A stretch of 64,000 nt of DNA, from assembly GCF_018918265.1 (NCBI RefSeq), contig NZ_JAHLQC010000003.1:124001-188000 (forward strand), read 5' to 3'. Numbering within the stretch: the stretch's first letter is position 1; each line of letters opens with the position of its first letter. Position numbers and translations under genes: made by a program. Source of the DNA: Falcatimonas sp. MSJ-15. Lineage in GTDB: Bacteria; Bacillota; Clostridia; Lachnospirales; Lachnospiraceae. Shown piece after piece: positions 20,946-30,034 of the stretch. The notes under the pieces were generated by a model. The model worked only from the letters and a program-made list of their open reading frames with translations, did not search any database and was not told the origin of the DNA.

Positions 20946-21638
20946 ATGGTAGATAGCAAAGAAGCATGGACTAATTTACATAAGGAATCGAGATACAGAC
21001 CGAAATATCCATCAGAACCAGTTGTACAATTTGTATTTAGAAATTTTAGACGTGATGGTAAAGAAAAAGTATTGGATTTGGGATGTGGAGCAGGAAGGCA
21101 TATTTTCTTCATGGGAAGCGAAAAGATACAGCCATATGGCTTAGACTTTTCAAGTGAAGGAGTTAATTATACAAAAAAAATGTTAGATAATTTAGATATG
21201 CAGGAATATGTAGATAATATTAAGGTAGGTTCCATGACGGAGATACCATTTAAAGACAATATGTTTGATGGAATTGTAAGTTATGGTTCATTGTATTATT
21301 TGAGTATGACTGACATAAAAAAGACAATAAGTGAGATGAAACGTGTGTTACGTCCCGGTGGAAAAATATTTTGTGTTACAAGAAGTATTGAAGATTATAG
21401 ATGCAGCAAAGGAAATTGTATAGAAACAAAAGAAAAAAATACATATTATGTGGATGTTGACAATACAAAGTTATGTGCAAATAGTGAAAATGGAATGCTG
21501 ATGCATTTTTTGGATAAGCAGGAAATAGAAGAATTATTTTCAGATTTTAAATGTTTGGAGATAAATAAAATGGTAGAAACACATAGTAATGGAGAAATTG
21601 CTGATAGTAGCTATATTGTTACATGTGAAAGAGGGTGA
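20946..21638 (+). CDS. SAM-dependent methyltransferase (class I)
   Basis: 230 residues from ATG 20946, two bases after the preceding stop, with the site TGGAGGAAGA inside the upstream gene's end. Motif I VLDLGCGAGRHIFFMG at about 44-59, FDGIVSYGSLYYLS and VLRPGGKIFCVTRS complete a methyltransferase_11-type fold. Its place between an aminotransferase and a CDP-alcohol phosphotransferase suggests methylation of an amino sugar or of an aminoalcohol head group; which one cannot be told. Confidence 0.8.
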   Translation: MVDSKEAWTNLHKESRYRPKYPSEPVVQFVFRNFRRDGKEKVLDLGCGAGRHIFFMGSEKIQPYGLDFSSEGVNYTKKMLDNLDMQEYVDNIKVGSMTEIPFKDNMFDGIVSYGSLYYLSMTDIKKTISEMKRVLRPGGKIFCVTRSIEDYRCSKGNCIETKEKNTYYVDVDNTKLCANSENGMLMHFLDKQEIEELFSDFKCLEINKMVETHSNGEIADSSYIVTCERG

Positions 21639-21642
21639 GATG

Positions 21643-22278
21643 ATGAGTAGTGAATTTATAATGAAGAGAGCACAAAACTATTTTTGGGAAAGAACATTAG
21701 TTGAAGTTGTAAAACGTCCAGTAAGATTTTTAGTTAATACACCTATAACTCCCAACATGGTTACTGTGACAAATATGATTCTTAATACAGGAATATGTTG
21801 CTATTTGGCAATTAATAACAAATATGTGCTTACTGCATTATTCATTCAGATTTATATGCTATGTGATGTATTAGATGGAAATTTGGCAAGAAATAAAAAA
21901 ATGTGTTCATCATTGGGAAAAAGATTAGATCAAATATCAGATTTTTTATTTTTTACAGTTTTTTTCTTAGTACTTGGATGGAATATGGACATACCATTTT
22001 GGTGGGCAATTTGTGCTGTTTTAATGCAAAATATATATGGATTAATAGCAACATTTTATATCGCTCCATTTATAAGAAAGAGTGAGAATTTTAAGAGAAC
22101 AAAATTAAAACAGTATTTTTACGATAGGGGTATTTTGTTTGGAATGGATGTTACATTACAATGTCTTGTTAGCAGTATATTTTTGCTTACACCCTACAGA
22201 AATTATTTATTTTTGGCATACATGGGACTTTGGTTGATTGATTTGATATATAGATTATATGAAATTAAACAACAGTAA
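21643..22278 (+). CDS. CDP-alcohol phosphatidyltransferase family membrane protein
   Basis: 211 residues from the second of two adjacent ATGs (21640 or 21643), served by GAGGGTG. The family signature D-x2-DG-x2-AR-x8-G-x3-D-x3-D is perfect, from DVLDGNLAR to KRLDQISD at about residues 75-100. Five or six membrane helices follow. Such enzymes move a phospho-alcohol from a CDP-alcohol. Being inside the pse operon with LicC/LicA-like and IspD/TarI-like genes, it may act on a glycan or its lipid carrier instead of making bulk phospholipid; this is inference. Confidence 0.85.
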   Translation: MSSEFIMKRAQNYFWERTLVEVVKRPVRFLVNTPITPNMVTVTNMILNTGICCYLAINNKYVLTALFIQIYMLCDVLDGNLARNKKMCSSLGKRLDQISDFLFFTVFFLVLGWNMDIPFWWAICAVLMQNIYGLIATFYIAPFIRKSENFKRTKLKQYFYDRGILFGMDVTLQCLVSSIFLLTPYRNYLFLAYMGLWLIDLIYRLYEIKQQ

Positions 22279-22294
22279 GGAGGATTATTATTAT

Positions 22295-22993
22295 ATGCAA
22301 AAAATGGGAAATGTGGCAATAATCACAGCACGAGGTGGGAGTAAGAGAATTCCTAAAAAAAATATTAGAAATTTTTGTGGAATTCCAATTATTGCATATT
22401 CTATAAGAGCTGCTATTGCCAGTAAAATATTTGATGAAGTTATGGTATCAACCGACAGTGAAGAAATCGCAGAAATTGCAAAAAAATATGGAGCTAGTGT
22501 TCCGTTTATGCGAAGCAAAAAAAATGCTGATGATTATGCAACTACAGAAGATGTGATTTTGGAAGTATTAGAAGAATATAAAAAAATAGGAAAAACATAT
22601 GAATATGTATGCTGTATATACCCGACAGCACCGTTCATAAACGAACATATAATAATAGAAGCCATGAAGAAAATGAAAGAATTTAATCCAAAAGTTGTTA
22701 TACCACTAGTGCAGTTTTCTTATCCACCACAACGTTGTTTGATTATTGATGAGGATGGCTTTGCTAAGTTTAAAAATCCAGAATATGTAACTACACGTTC
22801 ACAGGATTTAGAAAAACAATATCATGATGCGGGACAGTTTTATGTATATAATGTAGCTGATTTGATTAAAAGTAAAGGAATAATAGAAACTGGCTTTATG
22901 CCTATAATATTGTCAGATATACAAGTACAGGATATTGATACAGAGGAAGATTGGAAAATTGCAGAATTAAAATATCAAATATTAAATAAGTAG
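22295..22993 (+). CDS. pseF: Pseudaminic acid cytidylyltransferase
   Basis: 232 residues from ATG 22295, after AAGGAGG at 22277. CMP-sialate-synthase-like fold beginning IITARGGSKRIPKKNIRNFCGIPII, with VSTDSEEIAEIA and YPTAPF. It activates pseudaminic acid to CMP-pseudaminic acid, the donor for MAF proteins. It overlaps the end of the CDP-alcohol gene only through the ribosome binding site. pseG follows after three bases. Confidence 0.88.
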   Translation: MQKMGNVAIITARGGSKRIPKKNIRNFCGIPIIAYSIRAAIASKIFDEVMVSTDSEEIAEIAKKYGASVPFMRSKKNADDYATTEDVILEVLEEYKKIGKTYEYVCCIYPTAPFINEHIIIEAMKKMKEFNPKVVIPLVQFSYPPQRCLIIDEDGFAKFKNPEYVTTRSQDLEKQYHDAGQFYVYNVADLIKSKGIIETGFMPIILSDIQVQDIDTEEDWKIAELKYQILNK

Positions 22994-22996
22994 GAG

Positions 22997-24046
22997 ATGA
23001 TAATTATTATTACTTATATTAGAACAGATGCAAATGAAACGATTGCAACTGGTCATGTTATGAGATGTATAACTATATCAAAGATATTAAAAAGTAAAGG
23101 TATGCAGGTATGCTTTGTTGTATCGGATGAGAATTCAACTAAAATGATTAGACAAAACGGTTATGACTTAATTGTATTAAATACTGATTGGAAAGTATTG
23201 AATGAAAAATATGAGTATGATTTTTTTAAGAGAATTAAAGCAGAAGGTATATTGATAATAGATACATATTCTGCAACGGATAAGTATGTAGATGAAATGA
23301 GTAGAATTTTTAAAGTAGCAGTATTTGATGACTTGTTTAAAGAATACTATTCTGCACAGATAATAATAAATTATAATCTATATTATCCAATATTTGATTA
23401 TTATAACAGATATAAAGATGTAGATGTAAAATTGCTGTTAGGAGATAAATATGTTCCGCTTAGAAGTGAATTTATGCAAATAGAACAGAATAATAGGGAT
23501 AGTAGTAGAATAGAAAAAATTATGATGATTTGTGGAGGCGGTGATATATTAAATAGCATGTATAAGATACTAACATATATAAGACAGGAAAAAATACAAC
23601 TATTTATGTCGGTTAAATGGAAAATAATTGTTGGTGCGTATAATTCTAATATAGAATGTTTGAAGCAATTAGCAGAAGGAAATGATAATGTTGAATTAGA
23701 GATAAATGCTAATAATATAGCAGAGATAATGAGTGAGAGCAATTTATGTATATCAGCAGCTAGTACAGTATTATATGAATGCAGTGCTATGCAATTACCA
23801 ACTATTTTTTATTGTACATCGGATGATCAAATATATGATGTAAAATCATTTGGAAATGGTAGGGGTATGTTTTATGCAGGTGATTTTAGAAATGATGAAA
23901 TTAAGACTATAAATAGAATTGTTGAATATTTAAGTAAACTCACAAATAATTCTATTGATTATTTAAATATGTTAGTTGAAGCTAAAAATAGTGTAAATAA
24001 AAATGGAGCTGAAAATATAGTTACTGAAATTATTAAGTTAGTATGA
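22997..24046 (+). CDS. pseG: UDP-2,4-diacetamido-2,4,6-trideoxy-altropyranose hydrolase
   Basis: 349 residues as an open frame. IRTDANETIATGHVMRC at the N-terminus is the diagnostic PseG start with the catalytic-histidine G-H-x-x-R-C region; CGGGD at about residue 178 and SESNLCISAASTVLYECSAM match the GT-B-like second domain that binds UDP. It removes UDP before the PseI step. The only ATG (22997) lies directly after GGAG with no spacer, so initiation may instead use an ATT codon 6-12 bases on. Confidence 0.85.
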   Translation: MIIIITYIRTDANETIATGHVMRCITISKILKSKGMQVCFVVSDENSTKMIRQNGYDLIVLNTDWKVLNEKYEYDFFKRIKAEGILIIDTYSATDKYVDEMSRIFKVAVFDDLFKEYYSAQIIINYNLYYPIFDYYNRYKDVDVKLLLGDKYVPLRSEFMQIEQNNRDSSRIEKIMMICGGGDILNSMYKILTYIRQEKIQLFMSVKWKIIVGAYNSNIECLKQLAEGNDNVELEINANNIAEIMSESNLCISAASTVLYECSAMQLPTIFYCTSDDQIYDVKSFGNGRGMFYAGDFRNDEIKTINRIVEYLSKLTNNSIDYLNMLVEAKNSVNKNGAENIVTEIIKLV

Positions 24047-24115
24047 TGATTAAAGGAGTATTTGCAACGGTTAAATATGTTTAAATGAAATTTTTAATAA
24101 ATGGGAGGTTTTATA

Positions 24116-24841
24116 ATGTTAACAATACATCAACCAAATTATTGGGCATATCCAGGTTTGATAGGAAAAATAATGAGAAGTGATAAGTTTTTGTATTTGA
24201 CAAAAGTTCAGTTCGATAAGAGTTCATGGCAAAATAGAAATAGAATAAGAGTAAAAGAGGGATGGAAGTATATTTCTGTTCCTGTGGAGAATAAGGGGAA
24301 AGATGGACAGTTGATAGCTGATGTTAAAATTAGTAATATGACAAATTGGAGAAATCAACATCTTAATGCAATAAAATTTGCATATCAAAAGGCACCGTAT
24401 TATGACGAATACTTTCCATTTTTAAAAGAACTTTATTCAAAAAAATGGAGTGAACTTCAAGAATTAGATATTTTTATTACTAATTTTGTATTAAAAGAAT
24501 TAGAAAGCAAAACAGAGATATTATATGATAGAGATTTTAATTTTGAAGGTGAAAAGAATGAATTATTAATTGACATATGTCATAAGTTAGGTGAAAAGGA
24601 ATATATGTCTAATAAGGGAAGCGAGAATTATGTTGATATAGAAAAGTTCAACGAAAGCGGAATTCAACATATATATATAAATTATGATGGTGCTGAATAT
24701 TCGCAAGTGTATGAGGGTTTTGAACCAGGATTATCAGTATTGGACATGTTATTGAATTGTGGACCAGAAAAAACAAAGCAAATTATTATGAATGATAACA
24801 ATTATACATTTAGCGAGTGGAATAAAAAAATAGGCGAATAA
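24116..24841 (+). CDS. WbqC-family protein
   Basis: 241 residues from ATG 24116, behind GGGAGG. It starts MLTIHQPNYWAYPGLIGKI, followed by KVQFDKSSWQNRNRIR, the pattern of the WbqC family found in O-antigen and flagellar glycan loci. The family is thought to act in sugar modification and has been linked to acyl or amino-acid transfer, but its reaction is not settled. A 69-base gap separates it from pseG. Confidence 0.8.
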   Translation: MLTIHQPNYWAYPGLIGKIMRSDKFLYLTKVQFDKSSWQNRNRIRVKEGWKYISVPVENKGKDGQLIADVKISNMTNWRNQHLNAIKFAYQKAPYYDEYFPFLKELYSKKWSELQELDIFITNFVLKELESKTEILYDRDFNFEGEKNELLIDICHKLGEKEYMSNKGSENYVDIEKFNESGIQHIYINYDGAEYSQVYEGFEPGLSVLDMLLNCGPEKTKQIIMNDNNYTFSEWNKKIGE

Positions 24842-24887
24842 TATGGATGCCTATTATATATTGTTATGACATATAGGGGGGAAAATA

Positions 24888-26495
24888 ATGAAAAAAACAG
24901 CGATTATACTAGCAGCAGGCAAATCAAACCGTTTTGCACCATTTACATATGAGAAACCAAAGGGATTATTTGTAGTAAAAGGTGAAAGATTAATAGAACG
25001 CCAGATAGAGCAACTTAGAACAGCGGGAATAGCTGACATATATGTTGTTGTGGGCTTTATGAAGGAGAGATATTTTTATCTTGAAGATAAATATGGTGTT
25101 CACCTGATAACTAATAATAAATATGAGAGTAAAGGAAACTTGTATTCGTTATATGTTGCAAGAAAATATCTTGCTAACACATTTATATGCTGTGCGGATC
25201 ATTATTTTGTTCATAATCCATTTGTTATGGATTATAAGGAATCATATAGAGCGTGTGTGTGGAAAAATGGAGATTTTAATGAGTTCGCAATAAAAAAGAG
25301 TAACAGCGATGTTATAACAGAATTTTCTGTTGGTGGAAGAGATTCCTGGGCTATGGTAGGACATGCGTATTTTTCAGAATCTTTTTCAAGAGTTTTTTGT
25401 GAACTCATGGAGAATGAGATTAATGATTTTAGAGTTGCTAATATGTTTTGGGAAGAATTCTACGGAAAACATATTAGGGAACTCACAATGTATGCAGTAA
25501 CATTTGAAGAAAAAGATATTGTAGAGTTTGAGTCTATTGAAGATTTGAGACGATTTGATTCAGAATTTCTTAACAATATTGATTCATCGATTGTCGAGAA
25601 TATATGTAAGTGTCTTGGTGGAAAAGCTAATGACATTGGTGAGATAGAAGTCATTGAAAAGGGACTTACAAATGTGTCTTTTAAATTTATGATGCATAAC
25701 AGATTATATGTATACAGACATCCGGGAAGCACATCAGATAGTTTGGTCGATAGGAAGACGGAGTGCTATGCACAGAATAAAGCTAAGGAGATAGGAATAG
25801 ATAAATCTGTTATTTACATAGATAAATCAGGATGGAAGATATCGGATTATGTAGATAATAATGTTCAGCTTGATTTAAAAAAATCAGGAAAATTAAGAGA
25901 TAAAGCAATCGAGTATATAAGAAGACTTCATGATGCTAATGTAAGTGGAGATATTAAGTATTTTGATACTTTTTTGGAAGCGGAAAAATTAATGAGGATT
26001 GCTATGCATTATAAGGGAAATCTTTTGACAGAGTTTGCAGAACTTAGAAGAAAGGTTGTTGAGATTAACAATTATGTGAATAATGATGGAATTGGAAAAA
26101 AAGTATTATGCCACAATGATACATATGAACCTAATTATCTTATTACAAATGGTGATGAGATGTACTTGATTGATTGGGAATATGCAGGGATTAATGATGA
26201 AGCAGCGGATATAGCTTGTATCTGCTGTAGAGATGATTATTCAGTGGATGAGATTAGAGAGATTGTTAGGATATATCTTGGAAGAGAACCTGATTTTAGA
26301 GAATTTTGTCATTATCTTGGATATGTTGTCGTGACGGGATATTATTGGTTCTGTTGGGGGCTTTATAAGGGAGCAGTTAATGATGATGACGGATTTTTTT
26401 TCTTGACGGCTTATAGGAATTGTAAAAAATATATTCCAGTAATGCTTGAATATATGGAACAGCTTGTTAGAGGAGATGATTTGAATAATGATTAG
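24888..26495 (+). CDS. Fused nucleotidyltransferase and choline-kinase-like protein (LicC-LicA type)
   Basis: 535 residues in two domains. Residues 1 to about 225 are a sugar/choline-phosphate nucleotidyltransferase: AIILAAGKSNRFAPF, KPKGL, and a D-containing CCADHYF. Residues ~240-520 are a choline/ethanolamine or aminoglycoside-phosphotransferase-like kinase with the Brenner motif HNDTYEPN near 408 and LIDWEYA near 426. In LicA/LicC systems the kinase makes phosphocholine and the transferase CDP-choline. Both activities in one chain would feed the CDP-alcohol phosphotransferase at 21.6 kb. The alcohol is not determined. Confidence 0.82.
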   Translation: MKKTAIILAAGKSNRFAPFTYEKPKGLFVVKGERLIERQIEQLRTAGIADIYVVVGFMKERYFYLEDKYGVHLITNNKYESKGNLYSLYVARKYLANTFICCADHYFVHNPFVMDYKESYRACVWKNGDFNEFAIKKSNSDVITEFSVGGRDSWAMVGHAYFSESFSRVFCELMENEINDFRVANMFWEEFYGKHIRELTMYAVTFEEKDIVEFESIEDLRRFDSEFLNNIDSSIVENICKCLGGKANDIGEIEVIEKGLTNVSFKFMMHNRLYVYRHPGSTSDSLVDRKTECYAQNKAKEIGIDKSVIYIDKSGWKISDYVDNNVQLDLKKSGKLRDKAIEYIRRLHDANVSGDIKYFDTFLEAEKLMRIAMHYKGNLLTEFAELRRKVVEINNYVNNDGIGKKVLCHNDTYEPNYLITNGDEMYLIDWEYAGINDEAADIACICCRDDYSVDEIREIVRIYLGREPDFREFCHYLGYVVVTGYYWFCWGLYKGAVNDDDGFFFLTAYRNCKKYIPVMLEYMEQLVRGDDLNND

Positions 26496-27180
26496 TGCTT
26501 TGATACTTGCAGGTGGTAACGGAACGAGAGTAGGAGAGAGTATACCTAAACAGTTTGTTGAGATTCTTGGAAAACCGATATTGGCATATACAGTTGAAAT
26601 ATATCAAAATAATAGAGAAATTGACAGTATAGAAATTGTGTGCCATGGTGATTGGATTGATTATGTAAAAGATATGGTTAAGCAATATGGATTAAGCAAG
26701 GTTAAGTGGATTGTTAAAGGTGGAGATACTTTTCAACAATCTGTTATTAATGGTGTTAATAATCTTAATAATAAATTATCAGATGAAGATATTGTGATGA
26801 TTCATTATGGAGCTTCACCTTTTACAGAACAGATAATAATTGAAGATGCGATTAGAGTATGCAAAGAGAAAGGAATGTCTGCTTCGTGTATACCTTGTTA
26901 TCAGCTTATAGGCAGTAATGATGATAATAATACAAGTCTTAATTGGATTGACAGAGATAAGTGTATACAGGTTACATGTCCACAAAGTTTTAGATATGGC
27001 TATCTTAAAGATATCTATAGGAGAGCAGAGGAGAAGAATCTTCTTGATACAATAGAACCACATACGACAAGTCTTATGTATGCACTTGGAGATACTGTAT
27101 ATCAGTCTTATGGTAATCAAGGCAATATTAAGATTACTACTAAGGATGATTTGAGGTTGTTTGAAAGATTCGTGAGATAA
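26488..27180 (+). CDS. IspD/TarI-like cytidylyltransferase
   Basis: 230 residues overlapping the previous stop by 8 bases, so translationally coupled. It opens ALILAGGNGTRVGESIPKQF, the GGxGxR...PKQ nucleotide-binding loop of the IspD/TarI family, and carries MIHYGASPF in the usual metal-binding HDAARPF position (D and R replaced). TarI makes CDP-ribitol; IspD makes CDP-methylerythritol. The operon context favours an alcohol-phosphate for a surface glycan rather than isoprenoid synthesis, but the altered motif makes activity uncertain. Confidence 0.75.
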   Translation: MISALILAGGNGTRVGESIPKQFVEILGKPILAYTVEIYQNNREIDSIEIVCHGDWIDYVKDMVKQYGLSKVKWIVKGGDTFQQSVINGVNNLNNKLSDEDIVMIHYGASPFTEQIIIEDAIRVCKEKGMSASCIPCYQLIGSNDDNNTSLNWIDRDKCIQVTCPQSFRYGYLKDIYRRAEEKNLLDTIEPHTTSLMYALGDTVYQSYGNQGNIKITTKDDLRLFERFVR

Positions 27181-27221
27181 GTGAAGTATAATATTGTTAA
27201 TTGAGAAGGGATAGGTCATAT

Positions 27222-27401
27222 ATGAATGAAGACAGATCTAAGGAATGGATTAAAGCTGTTTTGCAATTAATTGTAGAAGTGATAAATGGAGTAGGAGATA
27301 ATGAAAGAGTAGTATGTGATCTTGTAGGTAATTTAACTAGAAGATATTTAGAGAATTTATTGGAAAAGATAAGTTTACAACAAAAGAAAGCGACTAGATA
27401 A
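27222..27401 (+). CDS. Small hypothetical protein at the end of the pse operon
   Basis: 59 residues from ATG 27222, with GAAGGGA about ten bases upstream (an in-frame TTG at 27201 overlaps that site). Predicted helical and charged: MNEDRSKEWIKAVLQLIVEV...LENLLEKISLQQKK. No family recognised. It lies 41 bases after the cytidylyltransferase and is probably the last gene of the operon. Confidence 0.55.
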   Translation: MNEDRSKEWIKAVLQLIVEVINGVGDNERVVCDLVGNLTRRYLENLLEKISLQQKKATR

Positions 27402-27642
27402 ATCAAAACAATTTATTACTCCCCCCCTCCAACCACTTCGCTCGATAGCTCTCCTCTATCGACTGACTATTCAATAGTTTTTGTCAGCTCACCAAGCATA
27501 AAACATCTTATATTTATCCACAAGTAGAACAAATATAATTGATAAAAAACAATTGTATAAACTATTTCAAAGCATTATAATTACACTAATTACAATTTTT
27601 CGATTTTACAATTGGTTTGCATATAAGAAGGGATGAGTGTAG
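27402..27642. other. Intergenic region with a C-run and short hairpins
   Basis: No gene. It contains a run of seven C near 27421, unusual for this genome, and the short hairpin TCGATAG / CTATCGA at 27443-27461. No convincing terminator poly-T follows. Confidence 0.4.
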
Positions 27643-28773
27643 ATGTTTAATAATCATGATATTTCAAAAAATCAATACATGCTTGATGGCAGTTTTGCAT
27701 ATCAGGGATATGACTGGTGGTGGCATTCTTTTACAGCAAGACGTGAGTCTGATGGTGAAGAAGTTCCATTTTTTATTGAATTTTTCCTGTGTAATCCTGC
27801 ACATGGTGGTAATAAAGCAATTCTTGGACAGAGTGAGAAAGCGAGAGAAAGACATCTTAAGCCTTCATATCTAATGGTTAAAGTTGGCTGCTGGGGTAAG
27901 AATAAAGTTCAGCTTAATAGGTTTATTCCATGGAGTGAAGTTAGTATTAAGAGAAAAGGGTCTTTTGAGATTAGTGCACTTGACTGTTATGTGAGTGAGA
28001 AGAGATTGTTTGGAAGTGTACATGTAAGTGAGGATGAAGCAGCAGATAGTGCATATATGTCTGATGCTGGAAGTATGATATTTGACTTGACTCTTGATAA
28101 GAAGATTGCTTTTAATGCAGGTTATGGTACAAGTGAGCCATTTCGAAGAATGAAGGCTTTTGAGATGTATTGGCATGCTGAAGGTATGAAGACGTATGTA
28201 GCCGGTGATATATGGCTTAACGGTGAGAAGTATAAAGTTATTCCGGAATTTTCTTATGGATATGCAGATAAGAATTGGGGCAGGAATTTTACAACACCTT
28301 GGATATGGCTGTCATCTAACTGTCTTAGAAGCAGAATAACAGGTAAAGAACTTAAGAATAGCGTATTTGATATTGGTGGTGGAAGACCAAAAGTATTTTT
28401 TACGTCACTGGGAAGGAAGCTTCTTAGTGCTTTTTATTATGAAGGAAAAGAGTACGAATTTAATTTTTCTAAAGTCCTTGATGCTGTTAATACACGTTTT
28501 AAGAGTTATGAGGATGATGAGTATGTCTATTGGAAGGTATGGCAGGAGAGTAGAACTGCATTGGTAAAAGTATCTGCGAGATGTCGTAAAGAGGATATGC
28601 TTTTTATTAATTACGAAGCTCCTGATGGAACGAAATGGCATAATCATCTGTACAATGGCGGAAATGGTGAAGCAAGAATACGCCTATATGAGAAGAAGAA
28701 AGGTACATTGTATCTTGTTGATGATATTGATGCAACTCATGTTGGGTGTGAATATGGTGAGATGGACAGATGA
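27643..28773 (+). CDS. Tocopherol-cyclase-like / lipocalin-fold protein
   Basis: 376 residues. The arrangement resembles the tocopherol cyclase-like family: an N-terminal GYDWWWHSFTAR strand, a middle YWHAEGMKTYVAGDIWLNGEKY, then YGYADKNWGRNFTTPWIWLSSN, which mirrors the conserved YxEKDWG...W.W.Q.N block. Plant members cyclise tocopherol precursors; bacterial homologues in anaerobes have no known substrate and probably bind a lipid or isoprenoid. No signal peptide is seen, so it is likely cytoplasmic. Its stop overlaps the start of the next gene, implying joint function. Confidence 0.6.
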   Translation: MFNNHDISKNQYMLDGSFAYQGYDWWWHSFTARRESDGEEVPFFIEFFLCNPAHGGNKAILGQSEKARERHLKPSYLMVKVGCWGKNKVQLNRFIPWSEVSIKRKGSFEISALDCYVSEKRLFGSVHVSEDEAADSAYMSDAGSMIFDLTLDKKIAFNAGYGTSEPFRRMKAFEMYWHAEGMKTYVAGDIWLNGEKYKVIPEFSYGYADKNWGRNFTTPWIWLSSNCLRSRITGKELKNSVFDIGGGRPKVFFTSLGRKLLSAFYYEGKEYEFNFSKVLDAVNTRFKSYEDDEYVYWKVWQESRTALVKVSARCRKEDMLFINYEAPDGTKWHNHLYNGGNGEARIRLYEKKKGTLYLVDDIDATHVGCEYGEMDR

Positions 28774-29837
28774 TGAAAGATTATGCTGATTATATGACTG
28801 GTATAACACAAGATATGCCGGATGAGATTATTAAGATTGCTGAACTTATTGAACTTAGTGTATTTGAACCTGTTTTTAAGGAGAATATGTCTACCGGCAA
28901 TAGAGAATGTCATGTAGTATATCTTATGAATGATGCAGTGGAGAGCTATATTGTTCTTGAAGATGCTATTATGACGGGAGAGTATCTTAGAGGCGATAAT
29001 GTTAAGGATGTGAATAAGTCTGGCAGTAGTGATTATGTCAAAGATATTAATTGTGACAGTGAAGAAGAGATAGAATATATAGAGACTGCGGGCATACAGC
29101 GTATTGATGGTGGATATATGCTTATTGTTAATCAGGAGAATAATGGTTTTGTTAATACCTTTACTATAAAATTTTCTAAGATATATCTAAAAGCAGAGTA
29201 TTATAATTATGGAGATATAGGACATTTTTGGATAAAAGATTATGAGTATATGCGCCAGCTTGAATATGAACTTGCTACACTGCGAGATAAGAGACGTTTT
29301 ATGGGAGATAGTGTCTGTAATGAAAAAGAGAAAGTGTTGTCACTTCTTGCAGATTATCCACCGATTAAGGCTTATCCGTCTGTTCCAGATAAGTATTATG
29401 TTCCATATCCGGATTCCGTAGATAAAGATGCGACAGAATATCTTCTTGCACTTTGCACACATGCAGCAGACAAGAAACTGTATAATGTGGTTAAAGCCTA
29501 TGGCGAGTCTGAGAGTATGAGGCTTATGAAGAAGATTACGAAGATGCTTGTTAGTAAAAAACATAGTAAGGTTGTGTTCTTGCTTATTAATGAACTTCGT
29601 GATGCGACTAAGTGTTATAACAGACGTAAGTTTGCAGAGAATGAAGTTGATATTAACAGGATTCATAATGAGACACTTAAGGTTGCACTTGAGTACAGAG
29701 AGAAAGGAAGAGAAGTTCTAATATATAGAGAAGAACCTTTTATATATGAGAAGGATTCAGTTACATATAAGGAGCAACTATTGGTATTTGACAGAGGTTT
29801 TCTAAGAAATAGATGTAGTGTTATTACTATCAGTTGA
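28770..29837 (+). CDS. Protein of unknown function coupled to the tocopherol-cyclase-like gene
   Basis: 355 residues starting at either of two ATGs (28770 or 28773) overlapping the upstream stop. Acidic N-terminal half; C-terminal half mostly helical with KVVFLLINELRDATKCYNRRKFAENEVDINR. Probable Clostridia-specific domain of unknown function; no catalytic motif, membrane span or signal is visible. Translational coupling suggests that it works with the 27643 product. Confidence 0.6.
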   Translation: MMKDYADYMTGITQDMPDEIIKIAELIELSVFEPVFKENMSTGNRECHVVYLMNDAVESYIVLEDAIMTGEYLRGDNVKDVNKSGSSDYVKDINCDSEEEIEYIETAGIQRIDGGYMLIVNQENNGFVNTFTIKFSKIYLKAEYYNYGDIGHFWIKDYEYMRQLEYELATLRDKRRFMGDSVCNEKEKVLSLLADYPPIKAYPSVPDKYYVPYPDSVDKDATEYLLALCTHAADKKLYNVVKAYGESESMRLMKKITKMLVSKKHSKVVFLLINELRDATKCYNRRKFAENEVDINRIHNETLKVALEYREKGREVLIYREEPFIYEKDSVTYKEQLLVFDRGFLRNRCSVITIS

Positions 29838-30034
29838 TAGAAAATAAAAGTGAAAACTGTGTGAACTTTTGCAAAATGCTTTATTTTTTCAAATATCTGT
29901 GGTAGACTTAGTTGGTGCTTTTTGCACTGGAAGCTAACTTATGACGGTTTATGAATTATGAGTGCATTTAATTGTATGCATAAGTGATTTGCTGCTGTCT
30001 GTTATTTTTAGAAAAAAGGGAATGGAGAATTATA

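Noticed and set aside
27617-27874. 85-residue ORF at the start of the tocopherol-cyclase-like gene
   Set aside because: Different frame of the same DNA; the 27643 frame has the better ribosome binding site and homology pattern.
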